Source: Anaerolineae bacterium
GTDB lineage: Bacteria > Chloroflexota > Anaerolineae > JAAYZQ01
Assembly: GCA_016929795.1 (NCBI GenBank)
Contig: JAFGIA010000150.1
Location: 1-23,341, forward strand
Direction of reading: 5' to 3'
DNA length: 23,341 nt
In this document: positions 9,469 to 16,912 of the stretch, one piece after another
Position numbering within the stretch: the stretch's first letter is position 1
Layout: each line of letters begins with the position of its first letter
Notes under the pieces: generated by a model
Seen by the model: only the letters and a program-made list of their open reading frames with translations
Databases searched by the model: none
What the model was told of the DNA's origin: nothing
Program-made: the position numbers and the translations under genes

Positions 9469-10911
9469 CTACGACTTGATTTTCATAAAATGCCGCGCCG
9501 TCTCCATAATCTCGCGGACACTCAGCTTGACAGGGTGGACGCGGTTCTTGATGGCCCATCCCTTCCACACCTTGTTGAGGAGCCAGAAGAGACGATTGTC
9601 AGGCACCCGCATGAGGCGCCGGACAGCGGGCGTCAGCCAGGGCCATTCGACGGCGATGGCAAAAAAGCGCTGCAGCACCGACAGGCTGCGTTTGTGGGCG
9701 GCGCCGAACTCAAGCACTGAGTGATCCCACGCCAGCTCGCCGATGTCGTCGAACGTGCCCACCATCCAGCCGTGCTCGCGCGTGAACTCGCCCAGCTCGG
9801 TGCGCGGATAAGGTTGAAAGATGAATACGTGGGCGTATGCTGGGCGCAGCTCAGCATTGAGGGCGAGTGTCTCGAAATCCTCCTCGATCGTGGTCGTAGG
9901 CAGGCCGATCATGCTCGTCGTGGTCAGGTGCAAGCCGCCGGCACGGATCAGGTGCGCGGCCTCGACGATCTGCTCGCGGCTCATGTGCCGCTTGAGCAGA
10001 TCGTTTCGAATGCGATCATTGCCCGCCTCGACACCCATGCTGACACAGTGGCAGCCGGCGCTCTTGAGCAGGCGCACCTGCTCAGCGGTGACCAGGTTGG
10101 CGCGTGTGTTGCAAAAGAAGGGCAGGCCGACCTCCCTCGGGTATTTGTCTGCAAACTCGGCGAGCCACTCCTCTGACAGGACAAAGGTGTCGTCGACAAA
10201 CACGACAAATTCGAGTGGATAATGGTCGCGCACCCAGCGCACTTCATGGATGACGTTGTCGACACTGCGCAGGCGAAAGCGCTTGCCCTTGCCCCTGTAG
10301 AGCTCGCCGAGGGCATGGTTAAAGCAGTAGGTGCAGTTGTAGGGGCAGCCGCGGCCGGCGAGAAAGTGCTTGATTTTGCTGCGCGCCGCGATCGGGTCGC
10401 GCTCGTAGACGAGGGCACGATCGGGAAAGGGCAAGGTGTCGAGGTCCGCAACATAAGGGCGGACGGGATTGGTTATGATATCACCATTACGGCTGCGGTT
10501 GTGGTCAAAGGACCAGTTGTCGAGATCGAGGACAGATGTGGGGCCACCAGCGTCGAGGGCGGCCACCAGGTCGACAAACGCTTCTTCGCCCTCGCCGCGG
10601 CAGATGCCGTCGACACCTTCCTCACCCACCATCTCGGGAAAGAAGGTGGGGTGCGGGCCACCAAAGACGGAAAAGACGCCTGGCAGCTCGGCCTTGACGC
10701 GACGGTTGAGCGCGAGGTAGTAGCGCTGTGAGCCGGTGATGACCGAGTAGGCAGCAATGTCGGGCCGAAAGTCGCGGGCGAAGGCAATGGGGTCCTGGTG
10801 CGAGGCGACGGCAAGTTCGACCTCGTGGCCGGCAGCCTTGAGAGCGCTTGACAGATACATGATGCCCTGTGGCTCGTAATCTACTTGTTGGGCGACGAAT
10901 AACACGCGCAA
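9469..10911 (-). CDS. B12-binding-domain radical SAM protein (first of tandem pair)
   Basis: A 480-residue paralogue of the next gene. The N-terminal cobalamin-domain fold contains FGGPHPTFFPEM (83-94) and RGEGEEAF. The core has GRGCPYNCTYCFN with C189, C193 and C196 for the 4Fe-4S cluster. The C-terminal tail has RLFWLLNKVWKGWAIKNR (shared almost word for word with the neighbour). The two proteins align end to end without large gaps, so they arose by tandem duplication. They may act in sequence or as a pair on one substrate (inference). The cobalamin domain shows no DxHxxG motif by eye, which is common in this class. Start is TTG at 10911 with GAGGAG ten bases upstream. The predicted promoter is at 10980-11008. 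Confidence 0.92.
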   Translation of the reverse strand: MRVLFVAQQVDYEPQGIMYLSSALKAAGHEVELAVASHQDPIAFARDFRPDIAAYSVITGSQRYYLALNRRVKAELPGVFSVFGGPHPTFFPEMVGEEGVDGICRGEGEEAFVDLVAALDAGGPTSVLDLDNWSFDHNRSRNGDIITNPVRPYVADLDTLPFPDRALVYERDPIAARSKIKHFLAGRGCPYNCTYCFNHALGELYRGKGKRFRLRSVDNVIHEVRWVRDHYPLEFVVFVDDTFVLSEEWLAEFADKYPREVGLPFFCNTRANLVTAEQVRLLKSAGCHCVSMGVEAGNDRIRNDLLKRHMSREQIVEAAHLIRAGGLHLTTTSMIGLPTTTIEEDFETLALNAELRPAYAHVFIFQPYPRTELGEFTREHGWMVGTFDDIGELAWDHSVLEFGAAHKRSLSVLQRFFAIAVEWPWLTPAVRRLMRVPDNRLFWLLNKVWKGWAIKNRVHPVKLSVREIMETARHFMKIKS

Positions 10912-10979
10912 CGGCTTTTTTCTCCTCGGGAAACTAGGGCCGCTCTACATGGCTCGGAGCGACCATCCGATCGTGGCCT

Positions 10980-11008
10980 AGTCTAGCACAGAAGGGACAA
11001 GGTGACAA
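10980..11008 (-). promoter_or_regulatory. Promoter of the radical SAM cluster
   Basis: Minus strand: -35 TTGTCA (11008-11003), 17-base spacer, extended -10 TGCTAGACT with the hexamer at 10985-10980. It starts just after the DUF2723 stop, so the cluster can be expressed independently. Predicted leader is about 60 bases. Confidence 0.6.
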
Positions 11009-11023
11009 ATCGGACCAGGCCAG

Positions 11024-13789
11024 TCAGCGTTTCGCGTCAACGTGCACGTCGCCCAAGGTCAGGTCGCTGCCCAGCGGCATCCAGCCGCGACCCCAGGGTA
11101 TGGGGCGACTGTCGCGCGTCACACGTAGCTTGAGAGCGTACTCACCGGCAGGCAGGCCCGGCGGTAGGGCAGGTGCCAGCCATTGACGGACGACCTGGCC
11201 GGCTTGCCACTGGTTTGCAGGGTAACCGCCCCCCATCCGTGTCTCTGCTATCGTTACCGTGCGGCCGTTTCCGTCGAGCAACAACTGGACGAGCCAATCG
11301 CCCTCTACCGGGTCATCGCCCGCCTGCCACAACAGTGTGACCGGCAGCTCCGAGCCGGGGCGGTAGGTGGGTGCGGGATCGGGGGGTGTGAAGCCGAGAA
11401 GCTCCGCATCGCGAAAGCGAGCGTACACGGTGCGCACGACCTCTGTCTCCAGGGCGCGGCGGGGTGGGCGGGCGGGTACCGCCGCCAGTGACACAGGGTC
11501 GAGCACGGCACGGCCCCATTCGGCTCCTGTTGCAGGATCGTAGACGATGACGAGCGGCACGTATTCGCCCGGTGGCAAACCTGCGGGGAGCGGGATCTCG
11601 TATGCGTCGGCGACAACCTCGCCGGGGCGCCAGTAGGGAGCCGGGTAGAGGCCCGACACTGGTTCGGCGTCGCCAGCGGCAACGGTTGTGCCACTGGGAT
11701 CGAGCAGGCGGGCCGATACCTTGAAGGAGCGGTCAAGGCCGTCGGGCGCGCGCCACCAGAGGCGCAGGCGTGCCCACGCCTGCCAATGGGCAGTGTGTTG
11801 GTGTATGCCATAGCCGAGCAGATCGAGATCGGGGATCAGCTCCAGGTCGACGCGGCGGGGAACCTGGGGGGGGGCAAAGAGGGGCGCTCCGAGCCGAATC
11901 AGGGTCTCGGGCTCGCCAAGCACATCGACAACGCCTGTCACGGCGGAGAGGGCATAGTCCTGTGCCAGATCGGGTGCTGGTCGGGTAACCAGCACGGTGC
12001 GCTCGGCGGCGTAGGCAGTGTCGATGGCCCCACGCCGTGCCTCATCAGGGTTCGCAGCAACGATCTCGGCGTCGGGGCACCAGCCGGCAGTCTCTTGCAA
12101 GTAGCGGAACAGGGTGGCCTCGCCAAGCAAGCCGACGATCGTCGTATCCACAGGCAGGGGCTCGGACAGGATGTAGACGCCCCAATCGTGGACGATCCAG
12201 CGCCTGCTGAGATCGAGATCGGGATAATTCCGGATGCCGATCGCCAATGGCTGGGCCAGAGCGCCAGCGACGACGAGGACAAGGCAGATCGCTTGTAGGC
12301 GGCGGAGGGCGAGGATGGGCCCGCGCGGTCGAAGCAGTGTCATGGCATAGTCAATGCCAGCCGCGATCCAGACGGCGATGAGGAGAAAGGCAGGCAGAAA
12401 GAATACCTCGACATCGGGCACTCGGTAGAGGAGGGCAAAGGCCACGTAGATGACAAAGGCCACGCCGGTGAGGAGCCACTCCCACCGTAGTGGCTCGGGG
12501 CGCCGGGCCCGTGGCAGCAGTGCGACGAGGCCGATGACAGCAAGGGCCAGGCCGGCAGGGCCGAACTGATCCCAGAAGAGGCGTCCGTAGAAAGCCGCGT
12601 CGAGATCACGCGCGAGTGGGTTGTCGGCGAAAAAGGCACCGTAGCTGCTGGCGGTGACCCACGAGCAGAAGCCGGCCAGGGTGTTCTCGTACGTGCCATC
12701 GAGCGACCCAACCTTGCCACGGAATGGCAGGTAGAGGTAGAGCAAGAGTGGAGCCAGGAAGGAGAGGGCGAGAAGGATGATGGGGCGCGTGACGGCCTGG
12801 AGCCGGCGTGGGCGCTGGCCATGCTCGGGGCCGAGCAGTGCGGGGCGGGTCAGCACGCGGTGCTCGACGGCGATGATAAAGATGAACAGGGCGGGGGCGA
12901 GCAGGATGGCAGTCCTGTGGTGAGCCAGGGCCAGGCCCATCGTCGCTGCCAGCGCATAGAGCAAGGGGTGCGGGCACAGGCGTGCCTTGGGCGGAATGGA
13001 CGGGAAGGCTCGGCGATAGAGGTCAAGTGCGCGCCGCTGTGTACGGCGCACAGCACGCGATGTGGAATCGGTGAGCAACTCCAGGAGGCGCATAGCACCA
13101 GGCAAGGAGTGGCGCACCCGCTCGAGAACGCGGCGTCCACGTGTCTGTGACGGCGCAAAGAGCGAGCCGGGATCGTGTGGTGGCAGAAAAGCTCGTGCCT
13201 TCAGCGCCTCCCAGCCCCTGGCTGCTGCACGTTCTCGAGTGGGCAAAAAGAGGGGGCCCGGGCGTCGGGGTTGGACGAGGAGGCGTGCAAAGGGGATGAC
13301 CGGCAGGAATGGCCGGCGCGCCCACAGCAGGGCGAGCCAGAGCAGGGCGGTGACGAGGGCAGTGTTGAGGGTGTATACCTCGGCGATGGCTGCCTGCGAC
13401 CAAAAGATGGGCGATGCCCCCAGCGCCGCAGCGCCAAGTAGGGCGGCAAGACGGCGAGCGTCCAATGCACGGGCGACCAGGTAGACGAGAGCGATGGTGA
13501 CAGCCGCGGCGACGGCGGAGAGCAGGTTGACACCCCAGGCGGGATTTGCCCAGGGGCCCCGGGCAAAGAGGGCGGCGAGCAGGGTGTAGAGCGGGTAGCC
13601 GGTGGGATGGATGATGGCCAGTCGGTGCGTGACGAGCGGAAACTCGAGGCTGTCATCATAGAGGGTGGCAACGGTGGGCGCCAGGGTGGACAAGTAGAGC
13701 ATAAGCACAGCGACCAGCAGGCCGGCGGCCACCAGCGCGTCCGCGACCCGATTCCAGCCCTTGTCCCATGCCTTGCCCACGTCTCGCAT
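11024..13789 (-). CDS. DUF2723 family membrane protein (GT-C-like glycosyltransferase)
   Basis: A 921-residue multi-pass membrane protein. The N-terminal DUF2723 signature is present: TLAPTV..DDSLEFP (36-51, acidic D45/D46/E49 on the first external loop), HPTGYPLYTLL (61-71) and AEVYTLNTAL (136-145). This family resembles protein/lipid O-mannosyltransferases that use polyprenyl-phosphate sugars. Membrane segments recur to about residue 500. The C-terminal ~400 residues form an extracellular, beta-rich part with two copies of an LPPG(L)PxGEY-type motif. An Arg-rich, soluble stretch of ~110 residues (158-272) interrupts the membrane region. I chose ATG at 13789 because GAGGA precedes it and a promoter at 13814-13842 lies inside any longer reading. 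It is divergent from recF. Confidence 0.87.
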   Translation of the reverse strand: MRDVGKAWDKGWNRVADALVAAGLLVAVLMLYLSTLAPTVATLYDDSLEFPLVTHRLAIIHPTGYPLYTLLAALFARGPWANPAWGVNLLSAVAAAVTIALVYLVARALDARRLAALLGAAALGASPIFWSQAAIAEVYTLNTALVTALLWLALLWARRPFLPVIPFARLLVQPRRPGPLFLPTRERAAARGWEALKARAFLPPHDPGSLFAPSQTRGRRVLERVRHSLPGAMRLLELLTDSTSRAVRRTQRRALDLYRRAFPSIPPKARLCPHPLLYALAATMGLALAHHRTAILLAPALFIFIIAVEHRVLTRPALLGPEHGQRPRRLQAVTRPIILLALSFLAPLLLYLYLPFRGKVGSLDGTYENTLAGFCSWVTASSYGAFFADNPLARDLDAAFYGRLFWDQFGPAGLALAVIGLVALLPRARRPEPLRWEWLLTGVAFVIYVAFALLYRVPDVEVFFLPAFLLIAVWIAAGIDYAMTLLRPRGPILALRRLQAICLVLVVAGALAQPLAIGIRNYPDLDLSRRWIVHDWGVYILSEPLPVDTTIVGLLGEATLFRYLQETAGWCPDAEIVAANPDEARRGAIDTAYAAERTVLVTRPAPDLAQDYALSAVTGVVDVLGEPETLIRLGAPLFAPPQVPRRVDLELIPDLDLLGYGIHQHTAHWQAWARLRLWWRAPDGLDRSFKVSARLLDPSGTTVAAGDAEPVSGLYPAPYWRPGEVVADAYEIPLPAGLPPGEYVPLVIVYDPATGAEWGRAVLDPVSLAAVPARPPRRALETEVVRTVYARFRDAELLGFTPPDPAPTYRPGSELPVTLLWQAGDDPVEGDWLVQLLLDGNGRTVTIAETRMGGGYPANQWQAGQVVRQWLAPALPPGLPAGEYALKLRVTRDSRPIPWGRGWMPLGSDLTLGDVHVDAKR

Positions 13790-13813
13790 CTCGGTGGCTT
13801 CCTCGCGGCGGAT

Positions 13814-13842
13814 ATGATACCACAGGTCAGGGCGGATGCCAA
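13814..13842 (-). promoter_or_regulatory. Promoter of the DUF2723 gene
   Basis: Minus strand: -35 TTGGCA (13842-13837), 17-base spacer, extended -10 TGGTATCAT (hexamer 13819-13814). Predicted start near 13807 gives an ~18-base leader containing GAGGA before ATG 13789. This argues against the longer reading that starts at 13948. Confidence 0.65.
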
Positions 13843-13886
13843 GTGCCGTGGCCATGTTTTTCACGCCGTTTTCAATGTACTGGCGT

Positions 13887-13915
13887 TTGCAGCACGGGCG
13901 GCCTTGGGCTATAAT
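13887..13915 (+). promoter_or_regulatory. Promoter of recF, leaderless type
   Basis: -35 TTGCAG (13887-13892), 17-base spacer, perfect -10 TATAAT (13910-13915). Only six bases separate the -10 from the recF ATG at 13922, so transcription should begin at or next to the A of the start codon. Confidence 0.8.
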
Positions 13916-13921
13916 CGACCT

Positions 13922-15085
13922 ATGCGCCTGAATCATCTCACCCTGCACAATTTTCGGAATTATGTCCGTCTGGAGATAGACCTATCGCCCGGGGTCACGC
14001 TCCTCGCGGGCGACAATGCACAGGGAAAGACCAACTTGCTGGAGTCGGTCTATTACCTGGCGACAAGCCGGTCACCGCACGCCGGGTCGGACCGTGAGGT
14101 TGTGAACTGGCTGGCGGTGGAGCAGGAACCTTTGCCCTATGCACGGCTGGTAGGACACGTGACACGCACGACGGGCATGGTGAGCATCGAGATCACCCTG
14201 ACTCAGCAGGCGAACAACGGGAGCCGCTACAAAAAAGAGATCCGGATCAACGGTGTGGCGCGGCGTGCAATGGATATGCTTGGACAGCTCAATGTTGTGC
14301 TATTTCTGCCCGAGGATCTCACGCTTGTGTCGGGATCGCCGGGTGGTAGGCGCCGCTACCTGGACGTGACGCTGTGCCAGATCGATGCAACCTACTGCCG
14401 GTTGCTGTCACGCTATAACAACATCCTCACTCAGCGCAATGCGCTGCTGCGCGATCTGCGCGAGCGGGGACGCAATGATGCAGAGCAGCTCGCGTTTTGG
14501 GATGAGCGGCTCGTGGAAAGTGGCGCGTACCTGGTGGCACGCAGGCAGTGTGCGGTGCAGATGCTCGATACGCTGGCTAACCTTGTACACAGCGATCTGA
14601 CGGCTGGCCTGGAAGCACTGCACCTGCGCTACGAGCCGAGCCTGGACCTGGATGGCCTGGACCTGGATGGGCATGCCGTCGAGGCGATTGCCGGTTCTTT
14701 TCACACTCAGGTTCGTGCCCAACGGTCGCGCGAAGTGGCGGCGGGCGTGACGCTGGTCGGCCCCCACCGCGATGAGATGCGCTTCCTGGTGAACGACGTG
14801 GACGCAGGCATATACGGCTCGCGGGGCCAGCAACGAACGGCGGCGCTGGCCCTCAAGCTGGCGGAAGTGCGCCTGATGCGACAGGAAACAGGTGAAGAGC
14901 CGGTGCTGCTGCTCGACGATGTGCTGTCGGAGCTCGACGCGCACAGGCGGGCGTTTTTGCTCCGGTCGCTCGCCAGCGGCGTGCAGCAGTCAGTTATCAC
15001 CACGACCGACCTGGCTGTGGTTCCAGGTGCCTTTCGCGACCAATGCCAGGTATGGCGGGTGGAGGCAGGCCGGCTGCTAGTCTAG
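13922..15085 (+). CDS. recF: DNA replication and repair protein RecF
   Basis: A 387-residue SMC-like ATPase that helps load RecA at single-strand gaps with RecO/RecR. It begins MRLNHLTLHNFRNY, the standard RecF start. Walker A GDNAQGKT is at 30-37, the ABC signature region SRGQQR at 300-305 and Walker B VLLLDD with following LSELD at 328-338. All catalytic parts are present and the length is normal. The start ATG at 13922 has no Shine-Dalgarno site. The promoter -10 ends six bases upstream, so the mRNA is predicted to be leaderless. Upstream codons in the same frame are only open sequence opposite the DUF2723 gene. It is not next to dnaA, dnaN or gyrB here. Its stop overlaps the stop of the convergent rubredoxin-domain gene (CTAG, 15082-15085). 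Confidence 0.97.
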   Translation: MRLNHLTLHNFRNYVRLEIDLSPGVTLLAGDNAQGKTNLLESVYYLATSRSPHAGSDREVVNWLAVEQEPLPYARLVGHVTRTTGMVSIEITLTQQANNGSRYKKEIRINGVARRAMDMLGQLNVVLFLPEDLTLVSGSPGGRRRYLDVTLCQIDATYCRLLSRYNNILTQRNALLRDLRERGRNDAEQLAFWDERLVESGAYLVARRQCAVQMLDTLANLVHSDLTAGLEALHLRYEPSLDLDGLDLDGHAVEAIAGSFHTQVRAQRSREVAAGVTLVGPHRDEMRFLVNDVDAGIYGSRGQQRTAALALKLAEVRLMRQETGEEPVLLLDDVLSELDAHRRAFLLRSLASGVQQSVITTTDLAVVPGAFRDQCQVWRVEAGRLLV

Positions 15086-15411
15086 CCCCACTTGCCCTTT
15101 TTGACGTGTCCCTGAAGCTCGGCAAGAATCGATTGCTGCAGGATCTCGGCCTGGTCGGACGCCTGCTCAAAAATGCGCACGCAGCCGGGGTCCAGGTTGT
15201 CGTCGATCCCCTCTTCGGCAAGGGCCATGATCTGCTCCAGGAGTGAATACAGGTTCATGTGAAGGCTGTTGGTGTACCTGGCGCGCTCGATCAGATCTGC
15301 CGCCTTGGCATCGACTTGCTCGAATTTGCTCTGCGGCGCCCCGCATTTGGGACACTCGTCAGGCGCCTCGTCGCCCTGCCAGATGTAGCCACAAGCTGTA
15401 CAACGCCACAT
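15082..15411 (-). CDS. Rubredoxin-like domain protein with helical C-terminus
   Basis: A 109-residue protein. Residues 1-28 form a rubredoxin-type iron site: C4-x2-C7, twelve residues, C20-x2-C23, in the short spacing seen in the C-terminal domain of rubrerythrin rather than in classical rubredoxin. Residues ~35-105 are predicted helical and rich in E, L and A (an ERARYTNSLHMNLYSLLEQI stretch with one histidine), without the paired ExxH motifs of a diiron rubrerythrin. It may be a small electron carrier or oxidative-stress adaptor (inference). ATG at 15411 has AGGAGG five bases upstream. A palindromic repeat lies immediately before that site. It follows the polysaccharide genes by 69 bases and converges on recF. 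Confidence 0.85.
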   Translation of the reverse strand: MWRCTACGYIWQGDEAPDECPKCGAPQSKFEQVDAKAADLIERARYTNSLHMNLYSLLEQIMALAEEGIDDNLDPGCVRIFEQASDQAEILQQSILAELQGHVKKGKWG

Positions 15412-15422
15412 GGTTTCCTCCT

Positions 15423-15467
15423 ACTGGTAGATTGGTAGCTTGGTAGGTTGGCATGTCCCAACCTACC
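15423..15467. repeat. Intergenic GGTAG-type repeat with perfect 10-bp hairpin
   Basis: Three TGGTAG units at an eight-base period (from 15425) run into a perfect inverted repeat: GGTAGGTTGG (15442-15451), loop CATGTC, CCAACCTACC (15458-15467). It fills most of the 69-base gap between the glycosylphosphotransferase stop and the rubredoxin-domain gene. It abuts that gene's ribosome site on the minus strand. It resembles in design the GGAAGGTT element at 23055-23124. Confidence 0.8.
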
Positions 15468-15480
15468 GGCTACTATGCCA

Positions 15481-16911
15481 CTAATACGCTCCCTCGCCCG
15501 TGAGCACAGTCGGCAATGTGCGCAGCAGAATCTGAAAATCGAGGAGTGGTGACCAGTTCTCGATGTAGTACAGGTCGAGCAGGACCATCTCGTCGAAGGT
15601 CAGCTCGCTGCGTCCAGAGACCTGCCACAGGCCGGTTATGCCCGGGGGTACTTCTAGCCGGCGCTTGTGCCACGCTAGATAGCGCTGGACTTCATCAGGC
15701 GGCGCGGGGCGCGGCCCGACGACACTCATGTGCCCCATCAGCACGTTGAACAACTGGGGCAGCTCATCCATGCTTGTCCGGCGCAAGAGACGACCGACGC
15801 GCGTGATGCGCGGGTCTTGGCGGATTTTGAAAAAGATGCCATCGGCCTCGTTTTGATCCAAAAGCTGGCGTTTTTGTGCATCCGCTCCTGCATACATGGA
15901 GCGAAACTTGAAGCAAGAGAAAAGACGCTCCCCCTTGCCCACACGGATCTGGCTAAAAAAGACAGGGCCCGACGAGTCGAGCTTGATGGCAACAGCAATC
16001 AGCGCGAATACGGGAAGTAGCAGAATGAGGCCGATGGAGGACAAGAGGATGTCGATGGTGCGTTTGGCAAGGCGTTGCGTGCGCGTGATCGTGACTTCCT
16101 TGACGCCGATCATGGGAACCCCACCCAGATCCTCAACATCGAGATGGCTAAGAGTCATCTGGAAGATGTCGGGCACGATGCGCACGCGGATCTGCTGCCT
16201 CTCGCACTGGGCGACGATACTGACAATCTTGCGATGATACATCCAGGGCAGCGTGATAATCACCTCGTCGATGGCCAGTTCCTTGACGAGGCGTGGGATG
16301 TTGGCGGTGCTGCCAAGGGCTTTGAAGCGCCCGATGTCGGTGGCGCCTTTTTCCGGGTCGTCGTCGACGAAACCGACAATGTGATAACCGAGTGTGGGGT
16401 GAGCGACGATGTTGCGCATCACCGTGCGCCCGATCTCGCCGGCTCCGACGATGAGGAGGCGGTCGACGCCCAGACCTCTTTTGCGTAGCTGGTTGCGCGC
16501 TATGCGCTTGCCAATACGGGCAATGGCAAGAAAGACGGTGATCAGAACGCCAGCGTAGAAAAAGATGAGGCGTGAGTAGAGAAATGGGCGAAAGAAAAAG
16601 ACGATAACAAACACGGTCAGGATAATACCGGTGGCGGTGCCGGTGAGCACATGGTATGCTTCATCGAACCAGGAGGAGCCACGCGGCATATCGTACACCC
16701 CGCTCAGCTTGTAGATGCCGAGAAGCAGCACGGTCAGGGCGAGGGAGATCGGGATGAAGGAAAGAAAGGGCACGAAATAGGCCTCATCGACAGCCGCGAA
16801 GGCCTGCAAATCGTAGCGAATCCAGTAGGCGAGACCGACGGCCAGGTTAATGAGCAAGATGTCGGCGATAGCCACTGCGAGCGAGATCCAGCGACGATAG
16901 CGCTCGAACAC
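15481..16911 (-). CDS. Exopolysaccharide polyprenyl glycosylphosphotransferase
   Basis: A 476-residue WbaP/CpsE-type enzyme that starts a polysaccharide chain by moving a sugar-1-phosphate onto undecaprenyl phosphate at the inner membrane. Hydrophobic segments lie near 10-30, 45-68, 90-110 and 115-135. A Rossmann-like central domain follows (LLIVGAGEIGRTV at ~151). The C-terminal bacterial sugar transferase domain (about 282-476) begins KRTIDILLSSIGLILLLPVF and contains FRSM, the RRTSMDELPQLFNVL core and VVGPRP. All family hallmarks are present and length is normal. Start is GTG at 16911. The preceding gene ends one base earlier, and the ribosome site GGAGGA lies in its last codons, so translation is coupled. 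It works with the upstream GT4 gene. No Wzx/Wzy genes are in the window. Confidence 0.95.
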   Translation of the reverse strand: MFERYRRWISLAVAIADILLINLAVGLAYWIRYDLQAFAAVDEAYFVPFLSFIPISLALTVLLLGIYKLSGVYDMPRGSSWFDEAYHVLTGTATGIILTVFVIVFFFRPFLYSRLIFFYAGVLITVFLAIARIGKRIARNQLRKRGLGVDRLLIVGAGEIGRTVMRNIVAHPTLGYHIVGFVDDDPEKGATDIGRFKALGSTANIPRLVKELAIDEVIITLPWMYHRKIVSIVAQCERQQIRVRIVPDIFQMTLSHLDVEDLGGVPMIGVKEVTITRTQRLAKRTIDILLSSIGLILLLPVFALIAVAIKLDSSGPVFFSQIRVGKGERLFSCFKFRSMYAGADAQKRQLLDQNEADGIFFKIRQDPRITRVGRLLRRTSMDELPQLFNVLMGHMSVVGPRPAPPDEVQRYLAWHKRRLEVPPGITGLWQVSGRSELTFDEMVLLDLYYIENWSPLLDFQILLRTLPTVLTGEGAY

Positions 16912-16912
16912 G

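Noticed and set aside
13607..13921. In-frame N-terminal extension of recF by 105 codons
   Set aside because: It lies opposite the DUF2723 gene, contains the recF promoter, and RecF proteins begin at the MRLNHL start.
13790..13948. Longer N-terminus of the DUF2723 protein (starts at 13948 or 13855)
   Set aside because: The predicted promoter (13814-13842) lies within it, the first ATGs have no ribosome site, and 13948 would run into recF.
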